Source: Sordariomycetes sp. S80-01Y
Lineage: Eukaryota > Ascomycota > Sordariomycetes
Assembly (NCBI GenBank): GCA_037042185.1
Contig: JAXQJY010000029.1
Span: 620,001 to 684,000, forward strand
Direction: 5' to 3'
Length of the DNA: 64,000 bases
A program made the translations under genes and the position numbers. The notes beneath the pieces are model-generated. The model made no database searches, was not told the origin of the DNA, and saw only the letters and a list, made by a program, of their open reading frames with translations. Positions 45,138 to 56,423 of this stretch are shown piece by piece. The first letter of the stretch is position 1; the number at the start of each line of letters is the position of its first letter.

Positions 45138-45717
45138 AATTGCGAAGAGATGTAAGCCCAGACTGGAGAGGAATCAAATTGGGTAAATGTAATGCTTGGG
45201 GCATCTGTTGCTGAGATAGTCGTTGTGCGAGATTCATCCGGTTGACTATAGATCATTGGTAGGAACCGAAAGGGCGCGCGTATCTTTGTGGGATCAACTG
45301 GACGGTTGGATCCCTTGCAGGTTGAATTCCATCCTACGTGAAACGTGATCAGAACACAAAGGTTGTCGCTATTGTCGCTGCTCCGACAGCCTTCCCCGAT
45401 CGGTTCACTGTGTGCCGTGCCGATCGGAGCTCCGAGTGCCTAGTCAACTTCCCAAGACCAATATTCCCAGGCCTTGGTCTCCATACTCTAGATCAACAAG
45501 GCCGAAGACGCGGGGTGCCCTCACAGAAACATGGGGATATGATTGCCCCAGGTTGGATGTTGAGCCTTGATGCTAATATGGCGTGCTTGACCGTTGACTT
45601 CTGGACAGGCTTTTAAGGAATCCTTTCCCCAGACTCGCATACTATTCGGGGGACATCACGTTAGAGCGACACCATTCTCTATTAACATTCAACTCAAATA
45701 TTCCTGCAGTCCTCATC
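45138..45717. promoter_or_regulatory. Divergent promoter with two CCGATCGG palindromes (45396, 45420)
   Basis: The 580-bp region serves sulfatase 2 (minus) and sugar porter 2 (plus). CCGATCGG occurs at 45396-45403 and again at 45420-45427, with centres 24 bp apart. Each is CCG-N2-CGG, an everted pair of the triplet that Zn2Cys6 proteins recognise. They lie about 300 bp upstream of the porter start. Binding by TF2 is inferred. Confidence 0.5.
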
Positions 45718-47569
45718 ATGTTCGGATTTGGGCATTTAGCTCTCAGGGAGAGCTTTAACAAGAAGCTCACGCTGACAGTCCTTCTCATCACCGTGTCCCA
45801 GTTCAACTTCGGCTTCGACCAGCAGGGATTTGCCGCAACGCAGGCTATGGATGCATTCGCGAGGCAATTTGGTGTCTTTGACCCAGATTCGAAGACTTGG
45901 ATCCTCGAACCTGTCTGGTTGTCTTTCTTCAACGGGTTTAATTACCTCGGGCAAGCCGCTGGTGCGTATGGCCCGCAGCAACTCAGAGACGAGCGCGTTT
46001 ACTGACCCGAACCTTGACATGCAGGCGTCGTTATCGGAAGCTATGTTAGTAAGAGATGGGGTCGACGAATGTGCATGTTTACCATGAGCATATGGGCAAT
46101 CGTCGCCGCTACGATCGTCATCACCTCCAAGTCGCCCGATCAGATTCTTGTTGCCCGTGTCCTAAACTGTAAGCTCTCGTCTTCTGCACACATTCTGCAA
46201 TCTGCTCCTGACATGCATAGATATTTATATTGGCATGGAGCTCGCAGTAGTCCCAGTCTTCCAAAGCGAAATCACCCCCAAGCACGCCAGAGGCTTCGTC
46301 GTTGGCACATACCAAATCAGTCTTTTCGTGAGTGCAAAAGTCCCCTTTGGTTCGGGCAATAAAGTATCTGACGTAACAATCAAAGATTGGCGGACTGGTC
46401 ATCAACTGTATTGCACGTGGCACTGGTGATCTTCCCGGCAGGGAGGCGTACATGATTCCTTGGGGCTTGTTCTACGTTGTGCCAAGCTTCGTCTCGGCGT
46501 GTATCTGGTTTGTTCCAGAGGTGAGCTCCCACCATGGATGGCTTATTTCAACCGCTAATCTCACTCAGTCTCCAAGATGGCTCGTGCTCAAGGACCGCAA
46601 CGAGGACGCGATCGAATCGCTTCGCAAGCTCCGATCCGGGAAATACACCGACGAGCAGATTGATATTGAATACCGGGGCATTCTCGAATCGATTGAGCAA
46701 GAGAGACAGAAAGGGACATTCTTGGACATATTTCGCAAGAGACACGTCACGCGAACGTGGGTTGTCATCGGCGCCAACTTCTTCCTCCAAGGCACTGGAC
46801 AGCTCTTTACTTCTATCTATGGTGCCCTGTTCGCCAAGTCTTTGGGCACCATCAACCCTTTCACGGTCACGATCATGATTGCGGTTGTCAACGTCTTCAC
46901 ATCTCTTCTGGCAATGGTTTTGACCGACAAGTTAGGAAGAAGGTGAGCTGCTTCGTCCAGGAGCAGAGACATACATACTGACCGGACAGACTGCAACTGC
47001 TCGTCGGTGCTGCTATTCAAATGAGCGGCCACATGACTATGGGCGGCTTGGGTACGATCGCGGGGCCCAGTGATCAGGTCAAGGCCGGCATCGTCGCGAT
47101 GATGGTTGTCACAACTTTCGGTTACTCGCTCGGGTGGGCGCCCACGGCTCACATCCTCAGCGCGGAGATTCCTAGCACCACGCATCGTGATATGACGTAC
47201 AGGACCGCCTCGGTGCTTAACATCGCAACTCAGTACGACTCTCAAAGTATCTTGAGGATTTCAAAAGCTAATGAACTCAGGTTTGCGGTGTCCTTCTCGC
47301 TTCCTTATCTGCTCAACGAGCCTTATGCGGCGCTTGGATCGCGCGTAGGTTTCATCTTTGGGTCGATCTCGGCCGTCTCCCTGATTTTCGCCTACTTTTT
47401 CATTCCGGACGTATCTGGCAGGTCACTCGAGGACGTCGATCGCCTCTTTGACTCCGGTATTCCGTTGCGTAAGTTCAAGGGCGCCAAGCTCGAGGAAGTC
47501 AATTACGTGTCGGAGGACAAGATGGACAAGACTGGTAGTATAGAGCAAGTCAGAGAGGAAAGGGCTTGA
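45718..47569 (+). CDS. MFS sugar porter 2 (paralogue of sugar porter 1)
   Basis: Predicted 511 residues from seven exons (45718-45961, 46025-46168, 46221-46327, 46386-46520, 46569-46942, 46990-47232, 47281-47569). Porter 1 served as guide: QFNFGFDQQGFAATQAMDAF, VVIGSYVSKRWGRRMCMF, YIGMELAVVP and GTYQISLF align with it block by block. PESPR is interrupted by intron 4 after PE, and the C-terminal PDVSGRSLEDVDRLF matches the porter family. The sixth intron is 48 bp and free of in-frame stops, so an unspliced product with 16 more residues is possible. It is driven from the promoter shared with sulfatase 2, which suggests that import and desulfation are coupled. Confidence 0.9.
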
Positions 47570-48742
47570 GGATCCCTGGTTTATCGCGTACTGAAGCCGA
47601 TAGCCTCGGGCGAGGAAACACCATACGTGAAGTCCAGATCACCTCTATAAGGGAAGACTTTCCATCGAGCCGAGTTCTTCTTGAAGCAATCAAAGCGTCC
47701 CATTTCCTGACCGAAAGTTCTGCTCACGACTTCATGTACCCCATGGCCGTACCTCCTATCGCGGAGAACGCACAAAGAGTGCAGAGGGCATGATTAGCCT
47801 CCTTGTAATGTTGCGTGCAGATAGGGCACGTATCTGCGGCTCTCAAGTTAGCAAATCGTGGAGAAAGCCCGGTAGTAGAATCGTACGGAACCTGCACCAT
47901 TCGGATCTCCTGTGACCATCATACTCGACACAGAATAGAGTGCAACCCTCTTCTTTACACTCGACTCCTACGACTTCCATAGCGAGGTAGAGCTTTCTCC
48001 AGAAAAAGACTGTCTAAGAGATGCTGCACCAGTCCAAAAGTATGTGGTTGCGCTTGAAAAGAGCTAAGTACTCACGGGTTGTTCAAGCTACCGTTTCATT
48101 TATAGGGATACCAGTACCAGTAATTGCAAATGAGGCTGACCGTGATGCAATCTCGCGGCTTTCAATCGGGCAGCTGCCAAGAAGAATGCCTGACCGGTCC
48201 TCGTGAATTGCTGTACTGCACATTTGCGCATGTGTTGGCATGTGCAATTCGTCGAACGAATCAAGGCCATTTGTTGGTAAAGCTACTGGATCAGTGCATG
48301 CCACTCAACAGATACAAACGTTGCTTCACAGATCCGCTAATTATCTCCTCAAGGGTTTGAAAGATAAGGCGTCAAGCTTTACCCCCCTTTTCTCGACGTT
48401 CGAATGTCACGGGGAATTGATGATGGGCTTTCGAGGGCACACCACTACACTTCTTCATCATCGTCCTCGTGGAAGATCAATACCCAGGTACAAATGGAAC
48501 ATAACCAGTACCAAGAAACTTTCTTGTTTCTTTCGGTTCCCTCAGCCGAACTTGATTCATTTTGACGCGTTTGTGCATGGAGTGTGTCTCAGAGGAATGC
48601 GACATATTGTCGGGTCAGGCTTCTGAATTGCTATTTCAAGGCCGCGCAGTGATAGCGCTAAAGCAACGTGATGACTGATGAGAGTTCTTCGGCAGAATTT
48701 CAAGCTTTTGACGATTCTTTTGGCTATGAGATGACCAGAAAT
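47570..48742. other. Convergent intergenic region, 1.2 kb
   Basis: Between sugar porter 2 (plus) and the dehydroquinase (minus). No gene is supported. A small inverted repeat TGCACAT/ATGTGCA lies at 48217-48246. Confidence 0.4.
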
Positions 48743-49198
48743 TCATAGCTTCCCCTTGATCTTCATATGCTTTGCCGCAAATTCCAACGCAGCCTTGTAC
48801 CCAAACACACCCAGCCCGCAAATGACCGCCACCGCCTTATCCTGGAAATAGCTGTGGTGCCTGAACGCCTCTCTCGCATGCACATTCGTCACGTGCAGCT
48901 CAACGAATGGAATGTCGCTTCCGAGGAGAGCATCTCGGAGCGCCACGCTCGTATGGGTGAAGGCGCCTGCGTTGATCACAATGGCGTCGATGGATTCGTG
49001 ACGAGCCTGTTGGATGCGGTCGATGAGTGCGCCCTCCCAGTTGGATTGGAAGTGATCAAGGGTGACGTTGAGCTCTGTCGCCTGTCTCTGGGCTGCCTGG
49101 ACGACGTCGTCGAGGGTGGTGCTGCCGTAGAGGTGCGGTTCGCGGGTACCGAGCAGGTTGAGGTTGGGCCCGTTGATGAGGAGAATCTTTCGAGTCAT
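48743..49198 (-). CDS. qutE: Type II 3-dehydroquinate dehydratase (catabolic dehydroquinase)
   Basis: Predicted 151 residues in one exon, the normal size of type II enzymes. It converts 3-dehydroquinate to 3-dehydroshikimate. The lid motif [17 protein letters not shown] places Arg19 and Tyr24 exactly where the family has its catalytic pair. Other marks are [32 protein letters not shown] and [19 protein letters not shown], which contains the catalytic His. In ascomycetes a free type II enzyme serves quinate catabolism, while biosynthesis uses the pentafunctional AROM protein. No other quinate gene is recognised here. A longer frame begins at 49246, but the ATG at 49198 gives the canonical N-terminus. 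It is followed on the same strand by an anion symporter gene upstream. Confidence 0.93.
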   Translation of the reverse strand: MTRKILLINGPNLNLLGTREPHLYGSTTLDDVVQAAQRQATELNVTLDHFQSNWEGALIDRIQQARHESIDAIVINAGAFTHTSVALRDALLGSDIPFVELHVTNVHAREAFRHHSYFQDKAVAVICGLGVFGYKAALEFAAKHMKIKGKL

Positions 49199-49769
49199 GT
49201 TTATGTCTTGTGTATATCTTCTGGTATTTGAAAGGATGGAAGACACCAGAAGATTAGTGAGGATGAAAGCGATATACTGAGCAAAAGTGCACCTTTAAGA
49301 ACCCTGGAGCACGCGTCCGGGTGTTCGGCGGGGAAGTGGGGTCCGTCTCCGTAGCTTCTCCGGATGAACACTTACACGCGCCCAATGGGATTGAATCTTT
49401 ACATCATCACTTGTGAGAGGATTTATCCAAGTCAAGACTACTTCACGGGTCTGAGCCAAAAGCATATCTCAATTCCCCAGCCTGTCAAACATATGATCAG
49501 GTTGGGCTGGGATGTCATCCAGTGGGACACGGTGATCCTCTGCTGGCGGTGCTATCCATTGCCCGCTTCCCCAATAATGCAGTGGCAGCCAAAATATAAG
49601 CAGGAAAATCGTCACGTCGGGTTTGTTTAAAAAGCTCGTGTTGTATGGTTTTAACTATTCCGGTATTCGATGGCCCCAATAAGTCTTGTTGCCTTCCCTG
49701 AATCATCCAACGACCATATTGCTTCCCTCAGCCACCACTAGGCTGCGGATCATCTCCTCGCGATGCCGC
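49199..49769. other. Intergenic, symporter to dehydroquinase
   Basis: The promoter region of the dehydroquinase and the 3' flank of the symporter (both minus). No gene or clear motif is seen. Confidence 0.4.
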
Positions 49770-51394
49770 CTAGTAGATGTATCTAAACCCAGAAACCCTT
49801 CTGTCGCCTGTAGCTGCCTCAATGGGCACCTTCATACCTGGCTCACCCGCCTGAGCCGTCTCCTGTTCAATCTTCTCCAGCTTCTTATTCTCCCGAATAT
49901 GAATGAAGCGCAACAGAAGAGCGAGCAATGCAACAATCACGCAAACCGCTGCATTGGCGCTGCCTCCAGGAATATATCTCGGACCAGTCGACTCGGGGTA
50001 CATGTAGGAGCCGTAGATGGTCGCCGTGTTTCCGATCATGTTCGCGATGGCGATAGATGCCGAGCGCTTCACGAGGGGTCGAGGGAAGGAGTTGGCAACC
50101 CAAGATACGATAATCTGGTCTGTAATAATGTTTAGTCCGCGTCCCTCACATCCGATGCTTGACTAAAGAAGAGACTCACAGGCAGACACAGCCCCCATCG
50201 GCATTAGGAACAAGGCGAAGAATCGAGCCCCGATGCTCGTGGCGCCGGCTGCAATAGCATTGCCAATGGCCGCGACTATCATAAGCGCTGCAATATGCAG
50301 TGATCGATCCTTGGTCTTGGCGGAGCTTAGTGTCACACAGATAGAAAGCAGGAAAGTCGCGAACTACAGGGGTCAGCAATGATTGAGTTGTTGTGCTGGA
50401 CCATACATACCCAGCAAGGAGCAGTCAGCCAAAGCGTGACGATGCGACCATATCCAAGAGTACCGAGAATACTCGGGAAGAAGTACTGGAAGCTCTGGGA
50501 CAGTAGACTGATGTGTTGCATCAAAACAAAGATGTAAAGCCGATAGTCTTTGACGGCAAGCTTCACACCGTCCCAGACTGATGCATCCTTGTAGGCATCA
50601 ACTTCGTTGATGTCATCCAGCAAGCGCCATGCGGCAAATGCCTGCTCCTCTTTCGTGAGCCAAGTTGTCGTGTGAGGGTAGTTGGGCAGGATGAAGGCGG
50701 CAACCATAGCAAAAGCGATTGCAATGACACCCTCGATAATGAAGAGCCATCGCCAGCCTGCGAAGCCAAGGTCGCCCTCCAGGTTTCCCAAGATGGCAGC
50801 TCCCAAAAGGCCTCCAAACATATTGGCAAGGGCGTTTCCAGCGTACAGCCACGCGATGCGTCGGGTAAGTTCAGCACGAGTGTACCATGAGCTCATAAGG
50901 AAGACGGCACCGGGGAAGAAGGGCGCCTCCACGAAGCCGAGGAAGAATCTAATGACGACGAGGTCGGTGAACTTTTGCGCTGCGGCGTTGCAGGTGGACA
51001 CGGTGCCCCAGAGGCAGCAAGACGCTGCCAGGTAGAGCGACGGCTTGACTCTCGTGAGCAGCAGGTTGGAGGGTAGCTGCATGAGCAGATAGCCGACAAA
51101 GAAGATGGAGGTCGCAAGGTTGAAGTCGGTGCCGGTCATGCCCAGGTCGGATTCGAGGGTGCCTTGGCGGGCTTGAGCCAGGTTCGAGCGGTCGAGGAAG
51201 TTGAGCAGGTACATGACAACGAGGGTGGGCATAAGTCGGATGTCGACCTTGCGGAGGAGCTTCTTCTCGAAAGTCTTGCGCCACTCCTCATCCTGGCTCG
51301 TAAATCTGGCGACCCATGCCTCAGGGTTCGGCTCATTTGCCAGAGAGGAGTTGGGAGCCTCGTCTTGCTCCTCGAGACTCTTCTTCGCGTCCAT
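49770..51394 (-). CDS. MFS anion:cation symporter (allantoate permease family)
   Basis: Predicted 505 residues from three exons (51394-50411, 50363-50180, 50119-49770). The N-terminal half has the family marks LRKVDIRLMPTLVVMYLLNF and LDRSNLAQARQGTL, followed by SLYLAASCCLWGTVSTCNA and FLGFVEAPFFPG. Twelve membrane segments can be traced, and the second half holds SWVANSFPRPLVKRSA. Members in fungi (Dal5, Tna1, Liz1/Seo1 types) import allantoate, nicotinate, pantothenate or other organic anions; the cargo is not predictable from this sequence. Its neighbour, the dehydroquinase, makes an aromatic or quinate-type acid a reasonable guess. The start at the ATG 51394 (MDAKKSLEEQ) is chosen over a non-ATG extension. 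Confidence 0.88.
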
Positions 51395-52263
51395 TGTTGC
51401 GGTGGTTATGCCCAAGCGGTAAGAAGCAGAACGGTTGGGGGAGTCGTACGTGGCCCCTCAGAAGCGTTGTATGACGAGATTATATACCGGCACAAAGGCG
51501 AGAAATGCGAGTGGCTTACACCTTTTGGGAACAGTGACTGTCCCACTCCCGGCCACCAGTTGAATTTCCACCAAGAACGGCAATCTTCCCCGCACATGGC
51601 TCAACGATGCTCCAATAGTTTCAGTTTAGGTCACGGGACATCTGCCGATCCGCATATTGTCATGATGCTAGAGGGGAAGTTGGGTGTTGGGTCCCCCACA
51701 CCGTTGGGATTGGTGTGACGCTATGATTTCGGGATGCCCTGAGGCCATGTACGGAACTGTTGACGCCAGTAGGCCTCCAGTCTCTTCGCTGAATGTCCTC
51801 AGGTGAGTCTATCGACCCTACTAAAAACATACCAGGCGAAGCGGCAGTTGAGACACCAAGCCGGAGAAAAGGCAGTTTCCACCTATTTGCCGGGTAAGAT
51901 GCCGCCCCGTTTCCCCGCAGAGAGATTGACTCAAGTTCCACTCGCAGGTTGGAGGCTAGCGGCGGATTTTACCCGGTCTCCAACAACCCCGGATCCGATG
52001 CGGTTCAGCTGACTAGCCTGCGGACTCTCCGCCGTTGGGTGCGGAACGACGACATGACGATGCTTCTCCAATCCATGAGTGGCTGATCATCGGGACTGAA
52101 AGCAGGCAGAAGGCGTGCCTTGGCGTTGAACCCGTCGCGCGGGTCTTTGAACCCACGGATAGCTACAATGGTCAACAATATCGGACGTGTGGTTGAATGC
52201 CAATCTTCAATGAATCAATTTCAACATGCGGTCGCTCCTTTTTAGTCCTAAAAAATGCGCTGC
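51395..52263. other. Intergenic, fusion gene to symporter
   Basis: Contains the promoter of the symporter and the 3' flank of the GMC-hydrolase fusion gene, both on minus. No gene is seen. Confidence 0.4.
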
Positions 52264-55200
52264 TCACGACATACCCATTACCTCCTCAACGTGGCTCAAA
52301 ACCCTCGGATACACATCCTCATGCGCGCTAGAGCTCATCCAAGCATCAAGATGTCCTTTGCCCTGGAACACCTCCCGTTGATACCATTGCCTCCCATGCG
52401 CGCGGCAGAGGGTGGTGTAAGACCTGTCCGTGTTCTCTGCCGTGAACACCATGTTGCCGGTTCCCGAGAAGAAGAGAATCGGAATACCCTTCAGGCGTTC
52501 GATATTCTCGGGTGTGACGAGACTTTCCCTGGAGGGCTCGTTGGTGGTGACGTGCTCCTCGGACCCGGCCTTCATGAGCCAGCCGAGGGAACGCATCGAC
52601 GTGCCACCGAGGAAGTGCTCCAGGTTCACGTGAGTGTCCTCATTGAGATTCGCATGGGTCCAGAGCCTGTTTGGTTAGCGATTGAGCTCTTGTGGAGGGA
52701 TTAATGCATCTTACCGTCCAAACGCCAGTGAGCTTCTGTGGCAGACGACTGACTGGCACGTCTCGCGAGCGCTGCCGACGGGATACAACCGCAGTGCCTG
52801 ATTCACAATACGCTGAACCAAGGTATCGTCTGGAGTGCTGGTGCAGTCCCACCATGGGCTGATGAGTTTACTGTAAAGATTTGTAGGGAACACTGAGAGT
52901 AGGTTGTTGATCTTGCCGAATTTGGGGTTCATGAACACCATGGAAGCAGTGATACCTTTGATCCAATCTCCGGGAATGGTGCCGTCGAGCAGGCCGCAGG
53001 AAAGTGCCAGCGACCCAGCACAATGGGCGACGATGTAGATCTTCTCCGGTTGCTGCCCGCTTCGTAGACTCTCCACCTCTCGAATCTTAGCCAACGCCGC
53101 ATGCATATCCAGCCGAGCGTCGTAAGGGGTGTGCCCATTCCGCGCCTCAGGTGTCCGGCCGACCCTGTGGGTGATGCAGTACGATCTGTACCCTGCCTTT
53201 CGGAAGAAGCTGATCGCGTTATGCTTGATTGTTGGCAATGCGAATATGGTGTGGTCGACGGCAGCACCGGGAATGAATAGTATGGTCGGCATCGGGGACT
53301 CTGTCTCGTCGCCTTGCTTGTCGAATGGGTTCCACATGATCATCGTCGTTTTAACGCCGTCGCTTGCGGTAAGTTCAAATCTTTGGGAAGGTTGCTGGCC
53401 TTCGAAACCCGTATTAATAACAGGCCGAGGCCATTGTAGACGGCCCAGAGTCGATAGGAGGGGCCTGATCGTCTGTCCGGCAAAGAAGCCTCCAAAACCT
53501 ACAGCCACTCCTATCTTGCGCCACCAAGACGGCGCTTGGATCTCAAACGTTTGGATCTGCCGTAGGAAGTCCCTGAGATACACGTAGAGCGTTCCTCGAC
53601 CTACCACATTACCAAGGGTATCGGTTATGGTAACGTAAAGCGTGGTAGTCTGTCCCCATAGCCGCCAGGGGCGCAAGAAGACTGCAGAGTTGAGCACTTT
53701 GACTCCGCGGAAGTGAAGTTTGCGACCTCCAGTAGACTCCATGTCGAAGTCGTAAACCATGTTCCTCGCTTCGGGCTCGCTATCAGATTTGATAAACAGT
53801 TGGAACTTGCCGTTTGTGACGCTGAATGTTCCGCCGAGGGCGTTGCACATGAACGTGCCGGTCAAGTGAGCCGGATGCTCATCGTCATTAAGTACTCCTT
53901 TTTGTCAATTCTAGGGTCGGGGATTGGATTTAGAATGACTTACAGTCTGTGACTTGCCAGGATTTCACGTCAAGGAAGACGCGGGCTGCTTCGCACTGAC
54001 TCTTGGCAAGCTTCGTTGCGGCCTCAAAGTCGCCGATATCCGGTCCTGCGTGGATAAATCCAGCCATGACTTCGGAAAACCCAAGTGTCCTATTGCTGTC
54101 CCTTTCGGCTCCCAGAAGCGTCTCTTCAAGAGCAACCATGGGCTCGTCCCGGGGCATGGGGTGCGCTGGGCTGCCGAACATGTCCAGGATACCTGTGGCG
54201 ACATTAGCATCTCGCACACGTAGCACTGCTCGACGACTTACCATTCTTGGTCTCGTAGTCGATTACGATGTCGTACTTCTGTGCCATTATCTCAACTGAT
54301 CTCTCGGCCAGAGCAGTGATGCTGGCAAAGGGGTTAACCCCTACTGCAGCCGGGACCATGGAGCCGTCGCAAACGACTAGACCTGAGTGAGTGCCCGATC
54401 CCTTGCCGGTGAATACTTCACCCGTATGGTTGACGACCCCCTTCTTTCCGGTCCCGTCCGCACTGATGCGTGCTCCGCCACTAGGTGAGATGATTAGAGG
54501 AGAAATTCGACCGGAAAAGGGGACTCCTACATGGCGTGAACGGTGATCTGCTGTGCACCGAGCGCAGTCCAAGCTGGATTAGCTATAAAGTTACCACCAA
54601 TGGCTGCTGTCATCTTCTCCAGGAACTCATGGATCTGAGACACCGAATCTGACCTGCCGACCCCCGAGTATGTAAGGATTGGCTTGTCGTGTCGGAGCGT
54701 CAAGCTTCCCTGGCTGCCTGTATGGTAATCAGCTTTAAGTCAAAATAACCTGTCCTTCGCCGGACTTACTGTCGTGAGACATGATCAGGTACACGGCCGT
54801 CTTCGCCACGCTTCCCTTGACATTATGAGCGCCGAAAAGTCTGCTTACAACTCTGGAAGCCTTCTTGGCCGCCGCCTCTGTGGCGCCGTAGTCTGGTTTG
54901 TTGGGATCCGGTAAGAATTCCAACATCGGATACATCAAGGCCGAAAGCGCATATGGAACCGCACAATCCTCGACAACGAAACCAGAGAGAGGGTTATCCT
55001 GCTTTCGCATATCAAGAACTGAAGTGATGCAAGGCCCTACGGGACGTTCCGGATCAGTGACGGGCTGAGCGATGCAGTTGGCATCGTAGTCAGTGTTGTA
55101 GCTAAACGATCAACGTCAGTCAGCGTTACCGTACCGCGCGGGCTGTGACTTACCCAAACCCCAGCATATCACCGTTGCCACTCATCTCCGCACCCAGTTC

Positions 55201-56423
55201 GTCGCTGAGGGACAACCCAAATTGCTTGCTTCTCAGCAAAATCTCCGTAGTCCCCAAGCTGCCTGCACCAAAGAAGACGAACTTCTTTGCATGAACCCAC
55301 ATCAAGTCCTCTTGGAAGCCTTCGAAGCGGTCTCTTTTGCTTCCGTGCCAGGAGAAGTACACGATGTACCCTTCCCTATCCTCGGCCTTGGCCACATGCC
55401 GCACTTCACACTCGCAGAACATCTCGGCGCCCCAGTTCCAGGCGTCGCTGAGATAGTTCACCAGGGTGGTAGACTTGCTTCCATCGTTGATACCTGTAGC
55501 GTCCATGCCCGTGAGGGTGGAAGCTTTCATGGGAACTCCGGTGCTGTTGGGGCCATCGTGGAAGCGGGTTGTCTGCTTGACGTGGTAGAAGTTATCCTGG
55601 AGGCCTAGACGCTCGGCTTGCTTCTTCAGTAGCTCTGCTTTGGCGAGCTTCGGATAGGATGAGGGGTACTCCTCAGGCTCAAGCACACCCATTGCACGGT
55701 CATAGTCTGTTGCATATCAGCAAGTGGTCGCTGTTGACGAGCAGAGATACAAGGGGGTTCGAGATAAGACTTACACTTCCTCCATTTGTCTTTACCTCTC
55801 AGCTCTTCAGGCCATACTTCCATATCCAGAACCTCAGGCGTGGCTTCCAGAAACACATTTGCGTTCACCAGGCTGCCGCCACCGAGACCGTTGCCGACGA
55901 ACGCATTCTGGCCGTCACCCATCATGAAGTGGTACAGGCCCGTCGGGTTACCGCCACCGACGACTTTGCCGGGTATGCTTCTTCGGTCGCCAGGTGCGAA
56001 CTCGCCGCTGATGCGAATCTCCTTGGCGGCGTCCGTCAACTGCTCCGGAAACTCGCCAGGCCAACGCTCCAGACCACGCTCAAGAACACAAACTGATTGT
56101 CGTCCACGAGCCATTCGGCTGGCTGCTACGCCGCCACCATATCCCGTACCGATCACGACAACATCATACGACGAGCGCATTAGCTCGATGGGAATCGATA
56201 TCCGAGGGAATTTGCGGCTCGGTCTTGGTGCTGGGGTTGGTTTGACTTCTGCAGTCGGAGGCGTCGTCGACGCACTGGATGCTGCTGCTGCATCCTGCGC
56301 GAACTGTTTGAAGAAAGGGTCGTCTTCATGGAGGGTCGAGCCAGTATAGGGGTCTTGGTGAGTCCTCTTCAAGCTCCCAGGATCGAGGAAGGCCCCGCTG
56401 GATGGCGTGCGAACCTCAGCCAT
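52264..56423 (-). CDS. Fusion of cholesterol-oxidase-type GMC oxidoreductase and alpha/beta hydrolase
   Basis: Predicted 1263 residues from eight exons: 56423-55775, 55706-55154, 55101-54770, 54717-54531, 54480-54242, 54192-53944, 53894-52715, 52666-52264. After an 80-residue polar leader, YDVVVIGTGYGGGVAASRMA (Gly92-Gly97) binds FAD. GNGLGGGSLVNANVFLEA follows, and the C-terminal GMC signature is the His572 box VHAIGG plus GVNPFASITALAER, as in cholesterol oxidases. Residues ~740-860 form a beta-rich linker region. From ~870 an alpha/beta hydrolase is seen: ILFIPGAAVDHTIFALP, the elbow VAHCAGS with Cys1028 at the nucleophile position, then a lid and GKGHLDAWM with the catalytic-type His. All joins keep frame; the seventh exon's acceptor (GAG before 53894) is the weakest. 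Substrate probably lipophilic (sterol or ester); inferred. Confidence 0.82.

Noticed and set aside
48743-51394. Complete quinate (qut/qa) cluster.
   Set aside because: Only the dehydroquinase is recognisable; no quinate dehydrogenase, dehydroshikimate dehydratase, or qut activator/repressor pair is seen.
28225-56423. Secondary-metabolite cluster.
   Set aside because: No polyketide synthase, NRPS, terpene synthase or similar backbone gene is present.
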